DNA from: Lentzea californiensis
Lineage (GTDB): Bacteria > Actinomycetota > Actinomycetes > Mycobacteriales > Pseudonocardiaceae
DNA length: 64,000 nucleotides
Direction: 5' to 3'
NCBI RefSeq assembly: GCF_024648825.1
Contig: NZ_JANBBE010000006.1
Coordinates: 1 to 64,000, forward strand
Shown here: in pieces, positions 34,280 to 43,389 of the stretch
Layout: every line of letters begins with the position of its first letter
Position numbering within the stretch: the first letter of the stretch is position 1
Program-made: the position numbers and the translations under genes
The notes under the pieces: generated by a model
Database searches by the model: none
What the model was told of the DNA's origin: nothing
What the model saw: only the letters and a program-made list of their open reading frames with translations

Positions 34280-34938
34280 ACGTGGTGCGGCTCGTCGTCG
34301 TCGACGACGACCCGCTCGTGCGGGCAGGTCTGCGGATGATCCTGGGCGGTGCCGAGGACGTCGACGTGGTCGGCGAGGCGGCCGACGGGCGGGACGCGAT
34401 CGACGTGGTCGTGCGCGAGCGACCGGACGTCGTCCTGATGGACATCCGGATGCCCGGGATGGACGGCCTGGCCGCCACCCGCCGGCTCCGCGACCGGGGA
34501 TCGCCGGCCCGGGTCATCGTCCTGACCACGTTCGACACCGACGAGCTGGTCTTCACGGCGCTGCGTGAGGGAGCGGCGGGCTTCCTGCTGAAGGACACCA
34601 GGCCCGCCGACATCGTCGCCGCCGTGCGCCGCGTCGCGATCGGCGAGCCGATGCTCTCGCCGAGCGTCACCAGCCGGCTCATCGCCGTGGCCACCAGGCA
34701 GGGGGACGACTCCCGGCGTCACACGGCCCGCGCGCTCCTCGCCCGGCTCACGGACCGTGAACGCGAGGTCGCCACCGCGGTCGCCGAGGGTTTGACCAAC
34801 GCCGAGATCGCCCTGTCCCTGCACCTCGGCCTTGCCACCGTGAAGACGCATGTCGGGAGCGTGTTCGCGAAGCTGGAGGTCACCAACCGCGTCCAGGTCT
34901 CCCGGTGCGTGCACGACGCCGGACGGGTGCCCGAGTAG
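34267..34938 (+). CDS. NarL/LuxR-type response regulator
   Basis: 223 residues. The receiver domain has VVVDDDPLVRAGLRMIL, phospho-acceptor Asp in PDVVLMDIRMPGMDGLAA (about residue 58), and LTTFDTDELVFTALREGAAGFLLKD. The C-terminal LuxR helix-turn-helix is LTDREREVATAVAEGLTNAEIALSLHLGLATVKTHVGSVFAKL. GTG start inside the kinase gene, so translation is coupled. Nearby targets might include the two small secreted proteins downstream, but they are on the other strand and no site was found. Confidence 0.94.
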   Translation: MAELNVVRLVVVDDDPLVRAGLRMILGGAEDVDVVGEAADGRDAIDVVVRERPDVVLMDIRMPGMDGLAATRRLRDRGSPARVIVLTTFDTDELVFTALREGAAGFLLKDTRPADIVAAVRRVAIGEPMLSPSVTSRLIAVATRQGDDSRRHTARALLARLTDREREVATAVAEGLTNAEIALSLHLGLATVKTHVGSVFAKLEVTNRVQVSRCVHDAGRVPE

Positions 34939-34971
34939 GGCACCTGAGGCCCGTCCCGCTCGTAAGGCGGG

Positions 34972-35274
34972 TCAGCGCTCTGAGTCGTCCTCGTGGAAGT
35001 GCTCACCCTCGATGTCGGGGTTCACGCACGGTCCGGAGTCGTTGTTCGAAAGGACCGGCACCGCGATGACGTTCACGTCGACGTGGCAGACGTTGATGTC
35101 ACTGAGCAGTTCGGCGTCCTGCAAGTTGACCAGACTCACCTGGTGGGTGTGGTCGTACTTCGAGGCGAGGTCCGTCGTGTCGTCGATGGCGTCGCCCTGC
35201 GTCGCGAAAGCGGGCGTGCCCATCATCAGAAAACCCGCGCCCACAGCAGCCGCGGCAAAAGCCTTCTTCAACAT
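34972..35274 (-). CDS. Small secreted protein, paralogue 1
   Basis: 100 residues. Signal peptide LKKAFAAAAVGAGFLMMGTPAFA, then an acidic mature protein of about 75 residues. The core QDAELLSDINVCHVDVNVIAVPVL-SNNDSGPCVNPD is shared almost residue for residue with the product at 35407, including two cysteines 20 residues apart that could form a disulfide. It ends in a His/Asp/Glu-rich tail (EGEHFHEDDSER) absent from the paralogue. Spaced repeats of IN/VN beta strands recall actinomycete surface proteins (chaplin/rodlin-like), but I do not assign it to a family. GAGGGG precedes the ATG. Confidence 0.8.
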   Translation of the reverse strand: MLKKAFAAAAVGAGFLMMGTPAFATQGDAIDDTTDLASKYDHTHQVSLVNLQDAELLSDINVCHVDVNVIAVPVLSNNDSGPCVNPDIEGEHFHEDDSER

Positions 35275-35406
35275 GACGATTTTCCCCTCACGAACCAGTC
35301 GTTCGATCTGCGCGTGCTACGAAGGAGGAACGGAGCCAGGCACCCCTGCCGGACTCCGCTCCCCGGTCTGCGGACGGCGCGCCGTCACAACGGGCGCCGC
35401 CTCACG

Positions 35407-35643
35407 TCACTTGTCGTCGGGGTTGGCGCACAGGCCGCTGTCGTTGTCCGACAGCACCGGCACCGCGATGACGTTGACGTCGATGAAGCAGGCGTTCAGG
35501 TCGCTGACGACCTCGGAGTCCTCCAGGTTGGCAATGCCGACCTGGTCCGTGATGTCCAGCTCGGGGGCGTCAGCCATCGCGGTGGAACCGAAACCGAGAA
35601 AAGCGCCCGCGATAGCGACGGCCGCCCCTGCCTTCTTCAGCAC
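35407..35643 (-). CDS. Small secreted protein, paralogue 2
   Basis: 78 residues. GTG start at 35643 with GAGGAG upstream; signal peptide LKKAGAAVAIAGAFLGFGSTAMA and a mature peptide of about 54 residues. The core EDSEVVSDLNACFIDVNVIAVPVL-SDNDSGLCANPDDK matches the downstream paralogue, with both cysteines kept. The longer frame to 35802 is spurious. The two genes are in tandem, 132 bases apart, and probably arose by duplication. An upstream AT-richer region suggests a regulated promoter. Function unknown; secretion and the paired cysteines are what is visible. Confidence 0.8.
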   Translation of the reverse strand: MLKKAGAAVAIAGAFLGFGSTAMADAPELDITDQVGIANLEDSEVVSDLNACFIDVNVIAVPVLSDNDSGLCANPDDK

Positions 35644-35951
35644 AAAAATCTCCTCTGTTGATTCTTTACGGAAAGGAAGTGTCGGCATTGCACACGTTCC
35701 GCAAGTCCGCCAAGACCGTATCCAAACGATCAAAGAGTCACCAAATCGTCCACCGCGCTCCAACGCGGCCGAGACGGCTCGGACCACACTTTCGAGTGGC
35801 ATCTCAATTGCGCGGTTCAGCTTTGTTCTGGCGGATGATCAGGCCAAATAGGAAGGCAACGATTTCGCATCCCGCTATCGGGTGAATGTGACCCGCACGC
35901 ATGCTGAGGCCGGCCGGGCTCGACGCACCGCGTCAAGCCCGGCCGAACCCA
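35644..35951. other. Intergenic region upstream of the small secreted protein gene
   Basis: About 308 bases, lower in GC than its surroundings. It should contain the minus-strand promoter for the gene at 35407-35643 and, at the far end, the terminator of the STAS gene. No additional gene is visible. Confidence 0.5.
35911..35945 (-). terminator. Strong hairpin terminator after the STAS gene
   Basis: CGGCCGGGCT-C-GACGC-ACC-GCGTC-A-AGCCCGGCCG: a 10-bp stem, one C/A mismatch, a 5-bp stem and a 3-base loop. It begins six bases after the stop of the minus-strand STAS gene. Confidence 0.75.
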
Positions 35952-36329
35952 CTAGCCCGGCTTGCGTTCCTCCTGGATCGCCTTCACGGCCTCGTCCACC
36001 GACTGGGCCACCGGTAGCACCTGGGTCAGGGCACTGGCCATCAACGGCCGCGCGGCCGCCACCGCGGTGGCCACGATGGCGAACCCCACTTCCTCGCGCT
36101 GTGCCCGTGCGTGCAGCTCCAGCAGCATCGACAAGGCGGACGAGCCCATGAACTCCACGGCCAGCTCCACCACCAGGCCGTCCGGCTTCTTGGCCAGGTG
36201 GTCGAACAGGGCCGTCCCGACTCCGTCCACGCTGACCATGTCGAGTTCGCCGCTGATGACAGCGACCAGCACGCCGCCATGATCGCTGGTCTGCACGCCG
36301 GCCACCGCTGCCGTCTCGCCTGTAGTCAC
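35952..36329 (-). CDS. STAS domain protein (anti-sigma factor antagonist type)
   Basis: 125 residues forming a single STAS domain: VLVAVISGELDMVSVDGVGTALFDHL, GLVVELAVEFMGSSALSMLLELHARA, then VGFAIVATAVAAARPLMASAL. The serine pair in FMGSSALS is at the position phosphorylated by RsbW-type kinases in SpoIIAA homologues. The GTG at 36329 has GAGG six bases upstream. The gene is isolated from the phosphatase/kinase partners at 49770, 52120 and 59071, which could act on it (inference). Confidence 0.85.
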   Translation of the reverse strand: MTTGETAAVAGVQTSDHGGVLVAVISGELDMVSVDGVGTALFDHLAKKPDGLVVELAVEFMGSSALSMLLELHARAQREEVGFAIVATAVAAARPLMASALTQVLPVAQSVDEAVKAIQEERKPG

Positions 36330-36440
36330 TGAACACCTCACTTGAAGATCCCCGACCGTTGTCCTGCCGCCGATATTACGAACCACGACGCCAGACGGCA
36401 GGACACAGCGGTTCCCCGGCGTTCCGGCGAGGCCGGGCCG

Positions 36441-37205
36441 TCAGGAGATCTTGCGGCGGTAGGTGATCGTGGCGAGGACGTAACCGACGACGAGGATGCC
36501 GGCGCACCAGGCGAGTGCGATCCAGATGCCGGTGCCGACCGGCTGCTCCGTGTACAGGGCGCGGAGGGCGTTGACGATGGACGTCACCGGCTGGTTCTCG
36601 GCGAAGGCGCGCACCGGGCCGGGCATGGTGTCGGTGGGCACGAAGGCCGAGCTGAGGAACGGCAGGAAGATGAGCGGGTAGGAGAACGCGCTCGCGCCGT
36701 CGACGGACTTCGCGGTGAGACCGGGGATGACGGCGAGCCAGGTCAGCGCCAGGGTGAACAGGACCAGGATGCCGGCGACCGCGAGCCACGCCAGTGGTCC
36801 CGCCCCCGAGCGGAAGCCCATGAGCAGGGCGACGAGCACGACGACCACGAGCGAGAGCAGGTTGGCGACCAGCGAGGTCAGCACGTGCGCCCACAGCACG
36901 GACGACCGTGCGATCGGCATGGACTGGAACCGCTCGAAGATGCCGCTCTGCATGTCCATGAAGAGCCGGAACGCGGTGTAGGCGATGCCGGAGGCGACCG
37001 TGATGAGCAGGATGCCGGGCAGCAGGTAGTTCACGTACGAGTCCGAACCGGTCTGGATCGCGCCACCGAACACGTAGACGAACATCAGCATCATGGCGAT
37101 CGGCGTGATGACGGTCGTGAGGATGGTGTCCAGGCTTCGCGTGATGTGACGCAGAGACCGTCCCAGAAGGACGGTCGTGTCGACGAAGAAGTGCTTGGTC
37201 GTCAT
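36441..37205 (-). CDS. ABC-2 type exporter permease (DrrB-like)
   Basis: 254 residues with six membrane helices. The N-terminal LLGRSLRHITRSLDTILTTVITPIAMMLMFVYVFGG and the mid-region IFERFQSMPIARSSVLWAHVL are typical of DrrB/NodJ-type permeases, and PVTSIVNALRALYTEQPVG is the usual C-terminal amphipathic loop. Start overlaps the ATPase stop by four bases (ATGA). Together they export a hydrophobic small molecule. With the upstream P450, this is a tailoring-plus-export unit. Confidence 0.92.
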   Translation of the reverse strand: MTTKHFFVDTTVLLGRSLRHITRSLDTILTTVITPIAMMLMFVYVFGGAIQTGSDSYVNYLLPGILLITVASGIAYTAFRLFMDMQSGIFERFQSMPIARSSVLWAHVLTSLVANLLSLVVVVLVALLMGFRSGAGPLAWLAVAGILVLFTLALTWLAVIPGLTAKSVDGASAFSYPLIFLPFLSSAFVPTDTMPGPVRAFAENQPVTSIVNALRALYTEQPVGTGIWIALAWCAGILVVGYVLATITYRRKIS

Positions 37206-37984
37206 CGCGCCTCTCTCGGCGTCGTGTCCTTGCGGGCACCGACCAGTGCGAGGAAGACTTCCTCGAGGGTCGGTTGTTTCTCGACGTATTCGAGTTCAGC
37301 GGGCGGCAGCAGCTGCTTCAGTTCGGCGAGGGTGCCGTTCACGATGATCCGGCCCTCGTGCAGGATCGCGATCCGGTCGGCGAGTTGTTCGGCCTCGTCC
37401 AGGTGCTGCGTCGTGAGCAGCACCGTCGTGCCCTGGCCGGCGAGTTCCCGGACGGCCTGCCACACCTCGAGGCGTCCTTCGGGGTCGAGCCCGGTCGTCG
37501 GCTCGTCGAGGAAGATGACCGGCGGGTTCCCGACGAGGCTCATCGCGATGTCGAGGCGGCGGCGCATGCCGCCCGAGTAGGTCGACACCCTCCGTGCGGC
37601 CGCGTCGGTCAGTGAGAACCGGGCCAGCAGCTCGTCCGCGATCTCGCCGGGGCCTTGGAGGTGCCGCAGCCGGGCGACGAGCACGAGGTTCTCCCGGCCG
37701 CTGAGGATGTCGTCGACGGCGGCGAACTGCCCGGTGAGGCTGATGGACTCCCGAACGTTCGCGGCCTGCCCTGTGACGTCGAAGCCGTTGACGTCGGCGG
37801 TCCCCGCGTCGGCTTTCAGCAGGGTGGAGAGGATCTTCACGACCGTGGTCTTGCCTGCGCCGTTCGAGCCGAGCAGCGCGAAGATGCTGCCCCGTGCCAC
37901 GTCGAAGTCCACGCCGCGCAGTACGTTCAGCGTCTTGTACGACTTCTCCAGGCCCTGCACTCGGATCGCGGGTGGTGCTGTCAT
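37202..37984 (-). CDS. ABC exporter ATP-binding protein (DrrA-like)
   Basis: 260 residues. Walker A is LLGSNGAGKTTVVKIL, signature STYSGGMRRRLDIAMSL, Walker B PPVIFLDEPTTGLDP, then TTQHLDEAEQLADRIAILHEG. The C-terminal LEYVEKQPTLEEVFLALVG segment is characteristic of DrrA-type ATPases. ATG 37984 follows CAGGAG. It lies 25 bases downstream of the P450 gene, so P450-drrA-drrB form one transcript. Confidence 0.94.
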   Translation of the reverse strand: MTAPPAIRVQGLEKSYKTLNVLRGVDFDVARGSIFALLGSNGAGKTTVVKILSTLLKADAGTADVNGFDVTGQAANVRESISLTGQFAAVDDILSGRENLVLVARLRHLQGPGEIADELLARFSLTDAAARRVSTYSGGMRRRLDIAMSLVGNPPVIFLDEPTTGLDPEGRLEVWQAVRELAGQGTTVLLTTQHLDEAEQLADRIAILHEGRIIVNGTLAELKQLLPPAELEYVEKQPTLEEVFLALVGARKDTTPREAR

Positions 37985-38009
37985 GGGACGCTCCTGAGTG
38001 GACGGTGGG

Positions 38010-39224
38010 TCAGACCCAGGTGACCGGGAGTTCGTGGACGCCGTAGATGTGCATGTCGGTCCTGAGCCTGACGTCGCCGGCGGGAACAGCGAGCCGCAAG
38101 GCCGGGAAGCGTCGCAGCAGTCCCTCGAAGCCGGCGCGCATCTCGATGCGGGCCAGCTGCTGGCCGAGGCACTGGTGGACGCCGTGCCCGAAGGCGACCT
38201 GGCCGCGGACCTTGCGGTGCACGTCCAGGACGTCCGGGTGCTCGAACCGTTGCGGGTCGCGGTTCGCGGCCAGCAGCGAGACGACGACGGTGGAGCCGGC
38301 GGGGATGGTCTCGCCGCCGAGTTCGACGTCCTCCGTGGCGTAGCGGTAGAAGATGTCGGCCACGGACAGGTAGCGCATGAGCTCCTCGACCGCGTCGGGG
38401 AGCAGTTCCGGCTTCTCCCGCAGTTCCGCCAGTTCCGCGGGGTGCTCCAGCAGGGCGAACGTGCCCAGCGCCAGCATGTTCGCGGTGGTCTCATGCCCCG
38501 CGAGCAGCAGCAGGAAAGCCATCCCGGACAGTTCCTCGACGGTGAGGTCCTCGTCGCGGGCGAGGTCGGACAGGACGTCCTCACCGGGGTCGGCGCGCTT
38601 GCCCGTGACCAGCTCGGCGAGGTAGCCGAACATGGCACCGATCGCGGCGATCTTGTCCTCGAGCTTGATGTCCCTTTCCATGAACTTCGAGGAGTTGGCC
38701 TGGAAGGTCTCGCGGTCCGCGTACGGAACGCCGAGCAGTTCGCAGATCACCAGTGACGGCACCGGAAGCGCGAACTCGCGAACCAGGTCGACCGGCGGGG
38801 TCAGGCGGGCCAGTTCGTCCAGCTGCCGCTCGGTGATCGCGATGATGCCCTCTTCGAGCTGCTTCATCCGCTTGACCGTGAACGCGCCGGTCAGCTTGCG
38901 GCGCAACCGGGTGTGGTCCGGCGGGTCCATGCTGATGAACAGGCCCGGCGTCTGCGGGGACGGCTCGGTCGCCCCCGGCATGCCGGGCGTCTCGAACGGC
39001 ACGTGGAGGACGCCGATGTCCTGGCGGTTGCTGAACCTGGTGTCGGCCATGACCTGGCGCACCGCGTCGTACCCGGTGACCAGCCAGCCCTCGTGACCGT
39101 CCGGGAACAGCATGGGGCTGACGGGCCGGGCCCCGCGCACGGCGGTGATCTGGCTGGGCGGGTCGAACGGGCCCGCGTCGCGCTCCATCGGCAGGCCTTG
39201 CAGGACGGAAGCCGTGTGGCTCAT
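38010..39224 (-). CDS. Cytochrome P450 (CYP105/107-like)
   Basis: 404 residues, standard bacterial class I size. The I-helix oxygen-activation motif is LLLLAGHETTANML, the ExxR motif lies in DAVEELMRYLSV, and the haem-binding loop is AFGHGVHQCLGQQLARIE with the axial Cys. No ferredoxin is adjacent. It is the first gene of an operon with a DrrAB exporter, and three SARP-type heptamers lie 47-75 bases upstream of the start. It probably hydroxylates a small molecule that is then exported; no biosynthetic core gene is in the window. Confidence 0.94.
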   Translation of the reverse strand: MSHTASVLQGLPMERDAGPFDPPSQITAVRGARPVSPMLFPDGHEGWLVTGYDAVRQVMADTRFSNRQDIGVLHVPFETPGMPGATEPSPQTPGLFISMDPPDHTRLRRKLTGAFTVKRMKQLEEGIIAITERQLDELARLTPPVDLVREFALPVPSLVICELLGVPYADRETFQANSSKFMERDIKLEDKIAAIGAMFGYLAELVTGKRADPGEDVLSDLARDEDLTVEELSGMAFLLLLAGHETTANMLALGTFALLEHPAELAELREKPELLPDAVEELMRYLSVADIFYRYATEDVELGGETIPAGSTVVVSLLAANRDPQRFEHPDVLDVHRKVRGQVAFGHGVHQCLGQQLARIEMRAGFEGLLRRFPALRLAVPAGDVRLRTDMHIYGVHELPVTWV

Positions 39225-39270
39225 CGGATCCCCTTCGTGGTGGTTGTCGCCACCACGATCACCGGGAGTC

Positions 39271-39299
39271 CGGACACGGGACTGTCACGGCGCTGACAC
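39271..39299 (-). promoter_or_regulatory. SARP-type heptamer repeats upstream of P450 operon
   Basis: CGGACAC-GGGA-CTGTCAC-GGCG-CTGACAC: three heptamers at an exact 11-bp period. This is the architecture of SARP/AfsR operators (direct heptamers with 4-bp spacers). The 30-base block CCGGACAC...CTGACAC differs at only three positions from the one at 43389-43418. Confidence 0.75.
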
Positions 39300-39326
39300 G
39301 GGCCGTGCCCGTGTCAGCCCGGCCTG

Positions 39327-42300
39327 TCAGGAAGCGAGTGTGACCGCCACCAGGTCACTCCAGCTCGTCTGCGCACCCACCTGGGCCGCCTCGTCGAACG
39401 CCGCGTCGCCGAGGCGGCTTCGCGCCGCCCGCTCGATCCGGTCCACGTCGAGGTGTGAGCAGTCCGGTAGTCCGCGCACGGCGGTGCTCGCCGCGAGCAG
39501 CCGGGCGGCCTGCTCGTGCTGGTCGCGGCGCAGTGCCAGGTCCGCGACCGCGACGAGCACCTGCGCGATCGTGGGCGCGTACCCCACCTCGGCCGCCGCC
39601 TGGCACGCACCCGCGAGGAACTCCCGCGCCTCGTCGAGGTCGTCGGTCAGGTAGCCGAACAGCGTGTGCGTCGCGGCGCGGATGCTCACCTGGTCCGCCT
39701 CGGCGCCCCACACGGTGGTCGCGACGCGGAGTTGTTCGTACACCGCCTCGGCGTCGCCGCTCCACCGGGCGAGCTCGGCCTTCGCGAGAGCCAGCATGGC
39801 GAGCGCGTCCGGCCAGGTGACGCCTTCCGCGCACCGCCCGGCCTCGGCCATGGCGCCCGCGCTCGCGTCCTTGTCGCCCATCAGCCAGTACAGCTGGGCC
39901 TGTCGCGCGCGCATCCGGATGACGTCGTCGACGGCACCGATCTCGCTGATGACCGCGATCGCCTCTTCGTAGTGCTCACACGCCTCGGCGAACTCGCCGC
40001 GCGTGGCGATCCGGTCCGCCAGCTCGGTCAGGGCGAACGAGATCCCGAACCGTTCGCCGAGCACCCGGAACTCGACGAGCGCCTCCTCCAGGTACTGATC
40101 CGCCTCCGGCCCGTCTCGGCCGACCGCGACCCGCATCTTCCCGAGGTGCAGCCGGCCTATCGCACGCACCCAGGGATCTTCGCTGTCCAGCGCCATCTCC
40201 CACGCGGACGGAGCGCTGTCCGGCTCCCGCAGCATGCGTTCCAGCGAGGCGACCAGTCCCAGCATCGGGGGGCGGACCTGAAGGCGCTGGTAGAGCTCGT
40301 AAGCCTGGTGGATCCACCCGGCGGCCTGGCGTTCGTCACCCAGCCCGGAACTCAGGAACGTCACGACGAGGCCGTACACCCATGCCCGGATCTCGTCGGG
40401 CACCTCTCCCGGCGTCTCGGTGGCCGCGAGGATCAGTTCCAGGCCCTCTGCCTTGTGCCCGACGAGCCACCAGTACCAGCCGGCGCCCGCCGCCAGGCTC
40501 ATCGCCGCATGTGCTTCACCGGCCGCGAGCGCACCCCGCATCGCGGCACTGATGTTGTCGTGCTCGGCACTCAGTGCGGCGAGCCAGGTCAGCTGCTCGG
40601 CGCGGAGCAGGTGCGGAGCCGCTGTCTCGGCGAGCTCGGTGAAGAAGGCGAGGTGCGTCCGCCGAGCAGGCTCCGACTCCCCCGCCTCGGCGAGCCGGTG
40701 CGCGGCGTACTCCTTGATCGTGCCGAGCATCCGGTACCGAGGTGCGCCCTCGTCACCGACGACCAGCAGCGACTTCTCGGTCAGCGAGGTGAGCAGGTCC
40801 AGGACCTCGTGCTCCTCGACGGCCTCGTCCGCGCAGACCCTCTCGGCCGCCTCCAGGCTCGCCCCGCCGGCGAACACCGCGAGCCTGCGCAGCACCACCC
40901 GTTCGGCGTCGGTCAGCAGCTCCCAGCTCCAGTCGACCATCGCGCGCAACGTCCGGTGGCGGGGCAACGCGGTGCGGCTGCCTCCGGTCAGCAGGCGGAA
41001 CCGGTCGTCGAGCCGAGCGGCCAGCTGGTCGACGGACATGGTGCGCAACCTGGCCGCGGCCAGTTCGATCGCGAGCGGCATCCCGTCCAGCGCCCGGCAG
41101 ACGCGCGTCATCGTCGCCACCGTGCCGGCGTCGGCCACGAGGTCGGTGCGCACGGCGGCCGCTCGTTCCCGCAGCAGTCGGACCGCCGCCGGCAGGTGCA
41201 GCGGCGCGACTGACCACAACGCCTCACCGGTGATGCCGAGCGGCTCCCTGCTGGTCGCCAGGATCCGCAGCTTCCGGCACTCCCCCAGCAGCCGATGGGC
41301 GAACGCCGCCGCCGACTCGATCACGTGCTCGCAGTTGTCCAGGACCAGCAGCGCCTCGCGCTCGCGGATCGCGGAGATCAGCCGCTCCAGCGGCTCCGCG
41401 CTCGTCGCTTCGCCGAGCAGCGCGTCTCGAAGGCCGAGTGCGGCGAGCGTCGACTGCGCCACCGCGTTCTTCCCGGCCTGCTGCCCTTCGGGCCCACCTT
41501 CCTTGCTCTCAGCGCCGACGGGGGCGAGCTCCACCAGCCACACCCCGTCCGGCAGGTCGCCGAGCAGCACGCGTGCGGTTTCCGTTGCCAGCCTCGTCTT
41601 CCCCGAGCCTCCCGGTCCGATCAGGGTGGTCAGGCGGTGGCCGGCGACCAGCTCGCGCACCGCGGTGACATCGGCGTCCTTGCCGATGTAGCTGGTCAGC
41701 TCGGCACGCAGGTTGGTCCTGCGGTTCTCCTCACGCCGGCCGATCTCGCCGCGCAGCAACGCGACGTGCAGCGCGGACAGCTCCGGTGAGGGGTCGACGC
41801 CCAGCTCGTCGGCCAGGGCTTCCCTGGTGCGCTGGTACGCGAGAAGCGCCTCGCTGTTGCGGCCCGCCGCGACGAGTGCGCGCATCAGCGCGACGACGAG
41901 TTTCTCCCGCACGGGATGCGCGGCCACCAGGTCGGTCAGTTCGCCGACCAGCTCCGCGCCACGACCCAGCCCGAGCTCCGCGTCGAACCGGTCCTCCACC
42001 GCGGTCAGGCGCAGCCCTTCGAGCCGGGTGGCCGCGGCGTCGAACGCATCGCTGTCCTGCAGACCGACGTCCTGCAAGGCCGGGCCACGCCACAACCCGA
42101 GAGCATCACGCAGCCGCTGGACCCGCAGCGATCCCTCGTCGGCACGAGCACCGGCGCCGAGGCGTTCGAACCGCACCGCGTCCACGGCGTCGGGATCCAC
42201 CGCCAGGCGGTACCCGTCCGTCAGCCCTTCGACCGACAGGTCCGGCAGCGCCTTGCGCAGCCGGGAGACCAGGCGTTGCAAGGCATTCGCCGCGTCGGCG

Positions 42301-42467
42301 GGTGGGTTCTCGCCCCAGATCCAGTCGACGAGCGCCGCCTTCGGAACCACGCGACCCGGTTGGAGCGCGAGGGCGATCAGCAGCGCACGCAGCCGTGCAC
42401 CTGGCACGTCCGCGAGAGTGCCATCGTCCGCGCGAACCTCGAACGGTCCCAGAATCGCGATTTGCAC
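39327..42467 (-). CDS. Large SARP transcriptional activator (BTAD-NB-ARC-TPR)
   Basis: 1046 residues. The N-terminal OmpR-like winged helix is VQIAILGPFEVRADDG ... RLRALLIALALQPGRVV; BTAD follows (residues about 100-250, EKLVVALMRALVAAGRNSEALLAYQRTREALADELGVDPSPEL). The NB-ARC NTPase has P-loop LIGPGGSGKTRLATE and EALLVLDNCEHVIESAA, then ILATSREPLGI. The rest is a helical TPR-like sensor region. Such proteins activate nearby genes by binding direct heptamers. GTG 42467 is chosen because it opens the conserved VQIAILGPFEV; longer frames upstream cross the DUF4097 gene. It follows the DUF4097 gene by 46 bases on the same strand. Confidence 0.92.
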   Translation of the reverse strand: MQIAILGPFEVRADDGTLADVPGARLRALLIALALQPGRVVPKAALVDWIWGENPPADAANALQRLVSRLRKALPDLSVEGLTDGYRLAVDPDAVDAVRFERLGAGARADEGSLRVQRLRDALGLWRGPALQDVGLQDSDAFDAAATRLEGLRLTAVEDRFDAELGLGRGAELVGELTDLVAAHPVREKLVVALMRALVAAGRNSEALLAYQRTREALADELGVDPSPELSALHVALLRGEIGRREENRRTNLRAELTSYIGKDADVTAVRELVAGHRLTTLIGPGGSGKTRLATETARVLLGDLPDGVWLVELAPVGAESKEGGPEGQQAGKNAVAQSTLAALGLRDALLGEATSAEPLERLISAIREREALLVLDNCEHVIESAAAFAHRLLGECRKLRILATSREPLGITGEALWSVAPLHLPAAVRLLRERAAAVRTDLVADAGTVATMTRVCRALDGMPLAIELAAARLRTMSVDQLAARLDDRFRLLTGGSRTALPRHRTLRAMVDWSWELLTDAERVVLRRLAVFAGGASLEAAERVCADEAVEEHEVLDLLTSLTEKSLLVVGDEGAPRYRMLGTIKEYAAHRLAEAGESEPARRTHLAFFTELAETAAPHLLRAEQLTWLAALSAEHDNISAAMRGALAAGEAHAAMSLAAGAGWYWWLVGHKAEGLELILAATETPGEVPDEIRAWVYGLVVTFLSSGLGDERQAAGWIHQAYELYQRLQVRPPMLGLVASLERMLREPDSAPSAWEMALDSEDPWVRAIGRLHLGKMRVAVGRDGPEADQYLEEALVEFRVLGERFGISFALTELADRIATRGEFAEACEHYEEAIAVISEIGAVDDVIRMRARQAQLYWLMGDKDASAGAMAEAGRCAEGVTWPDALAMLALAKAELARWSGDAEAVYEQLRVATTVWGAEADQVSIRAATHTLFGYLTDDLDEAREFLAGACQAAAEVGYAPTIAQVLVAVADLALRRDQHEQAARLLAASTAVRGLPDCSHLDVDRIERAARSRLGDAAFDEAAQVGAQTSWSDLVAVTLAS

Positions 42468-42490
42468 CTGCCCGATCCTGCCACGGCTGA

Positions 42491-42508
42491 CTGGCAGTTC
42501 CCTGACAG
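42491..42508 (-). promoter_or_regulatory. Possible two-heptamer SARP site before the SARP gene
   Basis: CTGGCAG-TTCC-CTGACAG has two related heptamers with the same 11-bp period as the two strong sites. It ends 24 bases from the SARP start. Weaker than the three-heptamer blocks. Confidence 0.35.
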
Positions 42509-42513
42509 CGGAC

Positions 42514-43335
42514 TCAGGCGGCAACGCGGCGGACGACGATGTCGTCGAGCCGGGTGCGGGCGTGAACCCTGACCTCGGGGTCGTCCTGCGTGAACACCGT
42601 GCTGCGCACCGAACCCTTCGTGCTCTTCGCGTCGACCTCGGCGGGAGTGCCCTCGCTGACACCGATCTCGATGCCACCGGAGGCGTTCATCGCCTCCACC
42701 CGGCCGCGCGTGACCCGTCCGATCCGGATAGGACACCCCGCCGCCCTGGCGGTGACGCCGCCGTCGGCCCGGCCGATGTCGAAGCTGCCGTTCGAGCCGC
42801 CCAGATCGACGTCGGAGCGGGCGTGGCCGATCCAGACCTTCCCGGTCGTGCCCCGGTACCTGATGACGCCCTCGACCTCACCGATCCGCACGTCGGCCGA
42901 GCTGCCCTCGATCTCGGCGGACCCGGTGACGTGCCCGACCGCGAGCCCGCCCACCCCGAGGGTGCCCCGCAGCGCGGTGACGCGGTCGAGCCGGACCTGC
43001 CCCGACCCGATGTTGACCTCGCAGTCACCGAGCACGCCGTCGGCCCGCACCTCCGTCCACGCGGTGTTGAGGACCAGGCTGGAACCGGCCGGCAGTGCGA
43101 TCGTGATGGCGACGGAGCCGTTCTGGTCCCCCGACTTGGTCGTCTTGACCGCCAGCACGCCGCCGGCGAAGTCGACCTTGGTCTTCTCGGCGACCCTCAC
43201 GTCCTTCGAGTTCGTGCTGTCGACGGGCTCGACCCGCACCACCGTGTCCGCCCGCTCGCCGGCGGCGATCCGCACACGGGCACCCGCGGCGGTCAGCGTG
43301 GCGGTGATGGGGCCGGGCGTGGTGAACGTGGGCAT
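42514..43335 (-). CDS. DUF4097 family beta-helix-like protein
   Basis: 273 residues, no signal peptide. It starts MPTFTTPGPITATLTAAGARVRIAAG and has repeated short strands with G-x-V/I-x-x-G turns (GVLGDCEVNIGSGQVRLDRVTALRG, VTGSAEIEGSSADVRIGEVEGV, HARSDVDLGGSNGSFDIG), the right-handed beta-helix pattern of DUF4097. Function unknown. ATG 43335 follows GGGGAG. Pairing with a SARP gene downstream is common in actinobacteria from memory. The three-heptamer block at 43390 indicates control by that SARP. Confidence 0.88.
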   Translation of the reverse strand: MPTFTTPGPITATLTAAGARVRIAAGERADTVVRVEPVDSTNSKDVRVAEKTKVDFAGGVLAVKTTKSGDQNGSVAITIALPAGSSLVLNTAWTEVRADGVLGDCEVNIGSGQVRLDRVTALRGTLGVGGLAVGHVTGSAEIEGSSADVRIGEVEGVIRYRGTTGKVWIGHARSDVDLGGSNGSFDIGRADGGVTARAAGCPIRIGRVTRGRVEAMNASGGIEIGVSEGTPAEVDAKSTKGSVRSTVFTQDDPEVRVHARTRLDDIVVRRVAA

Positions 43336-43389
43336 CTCGTGTCTCCCCTGCTGGCCTCGCGGTCGTCGTGACCACGTTCGCCGGCAGGC

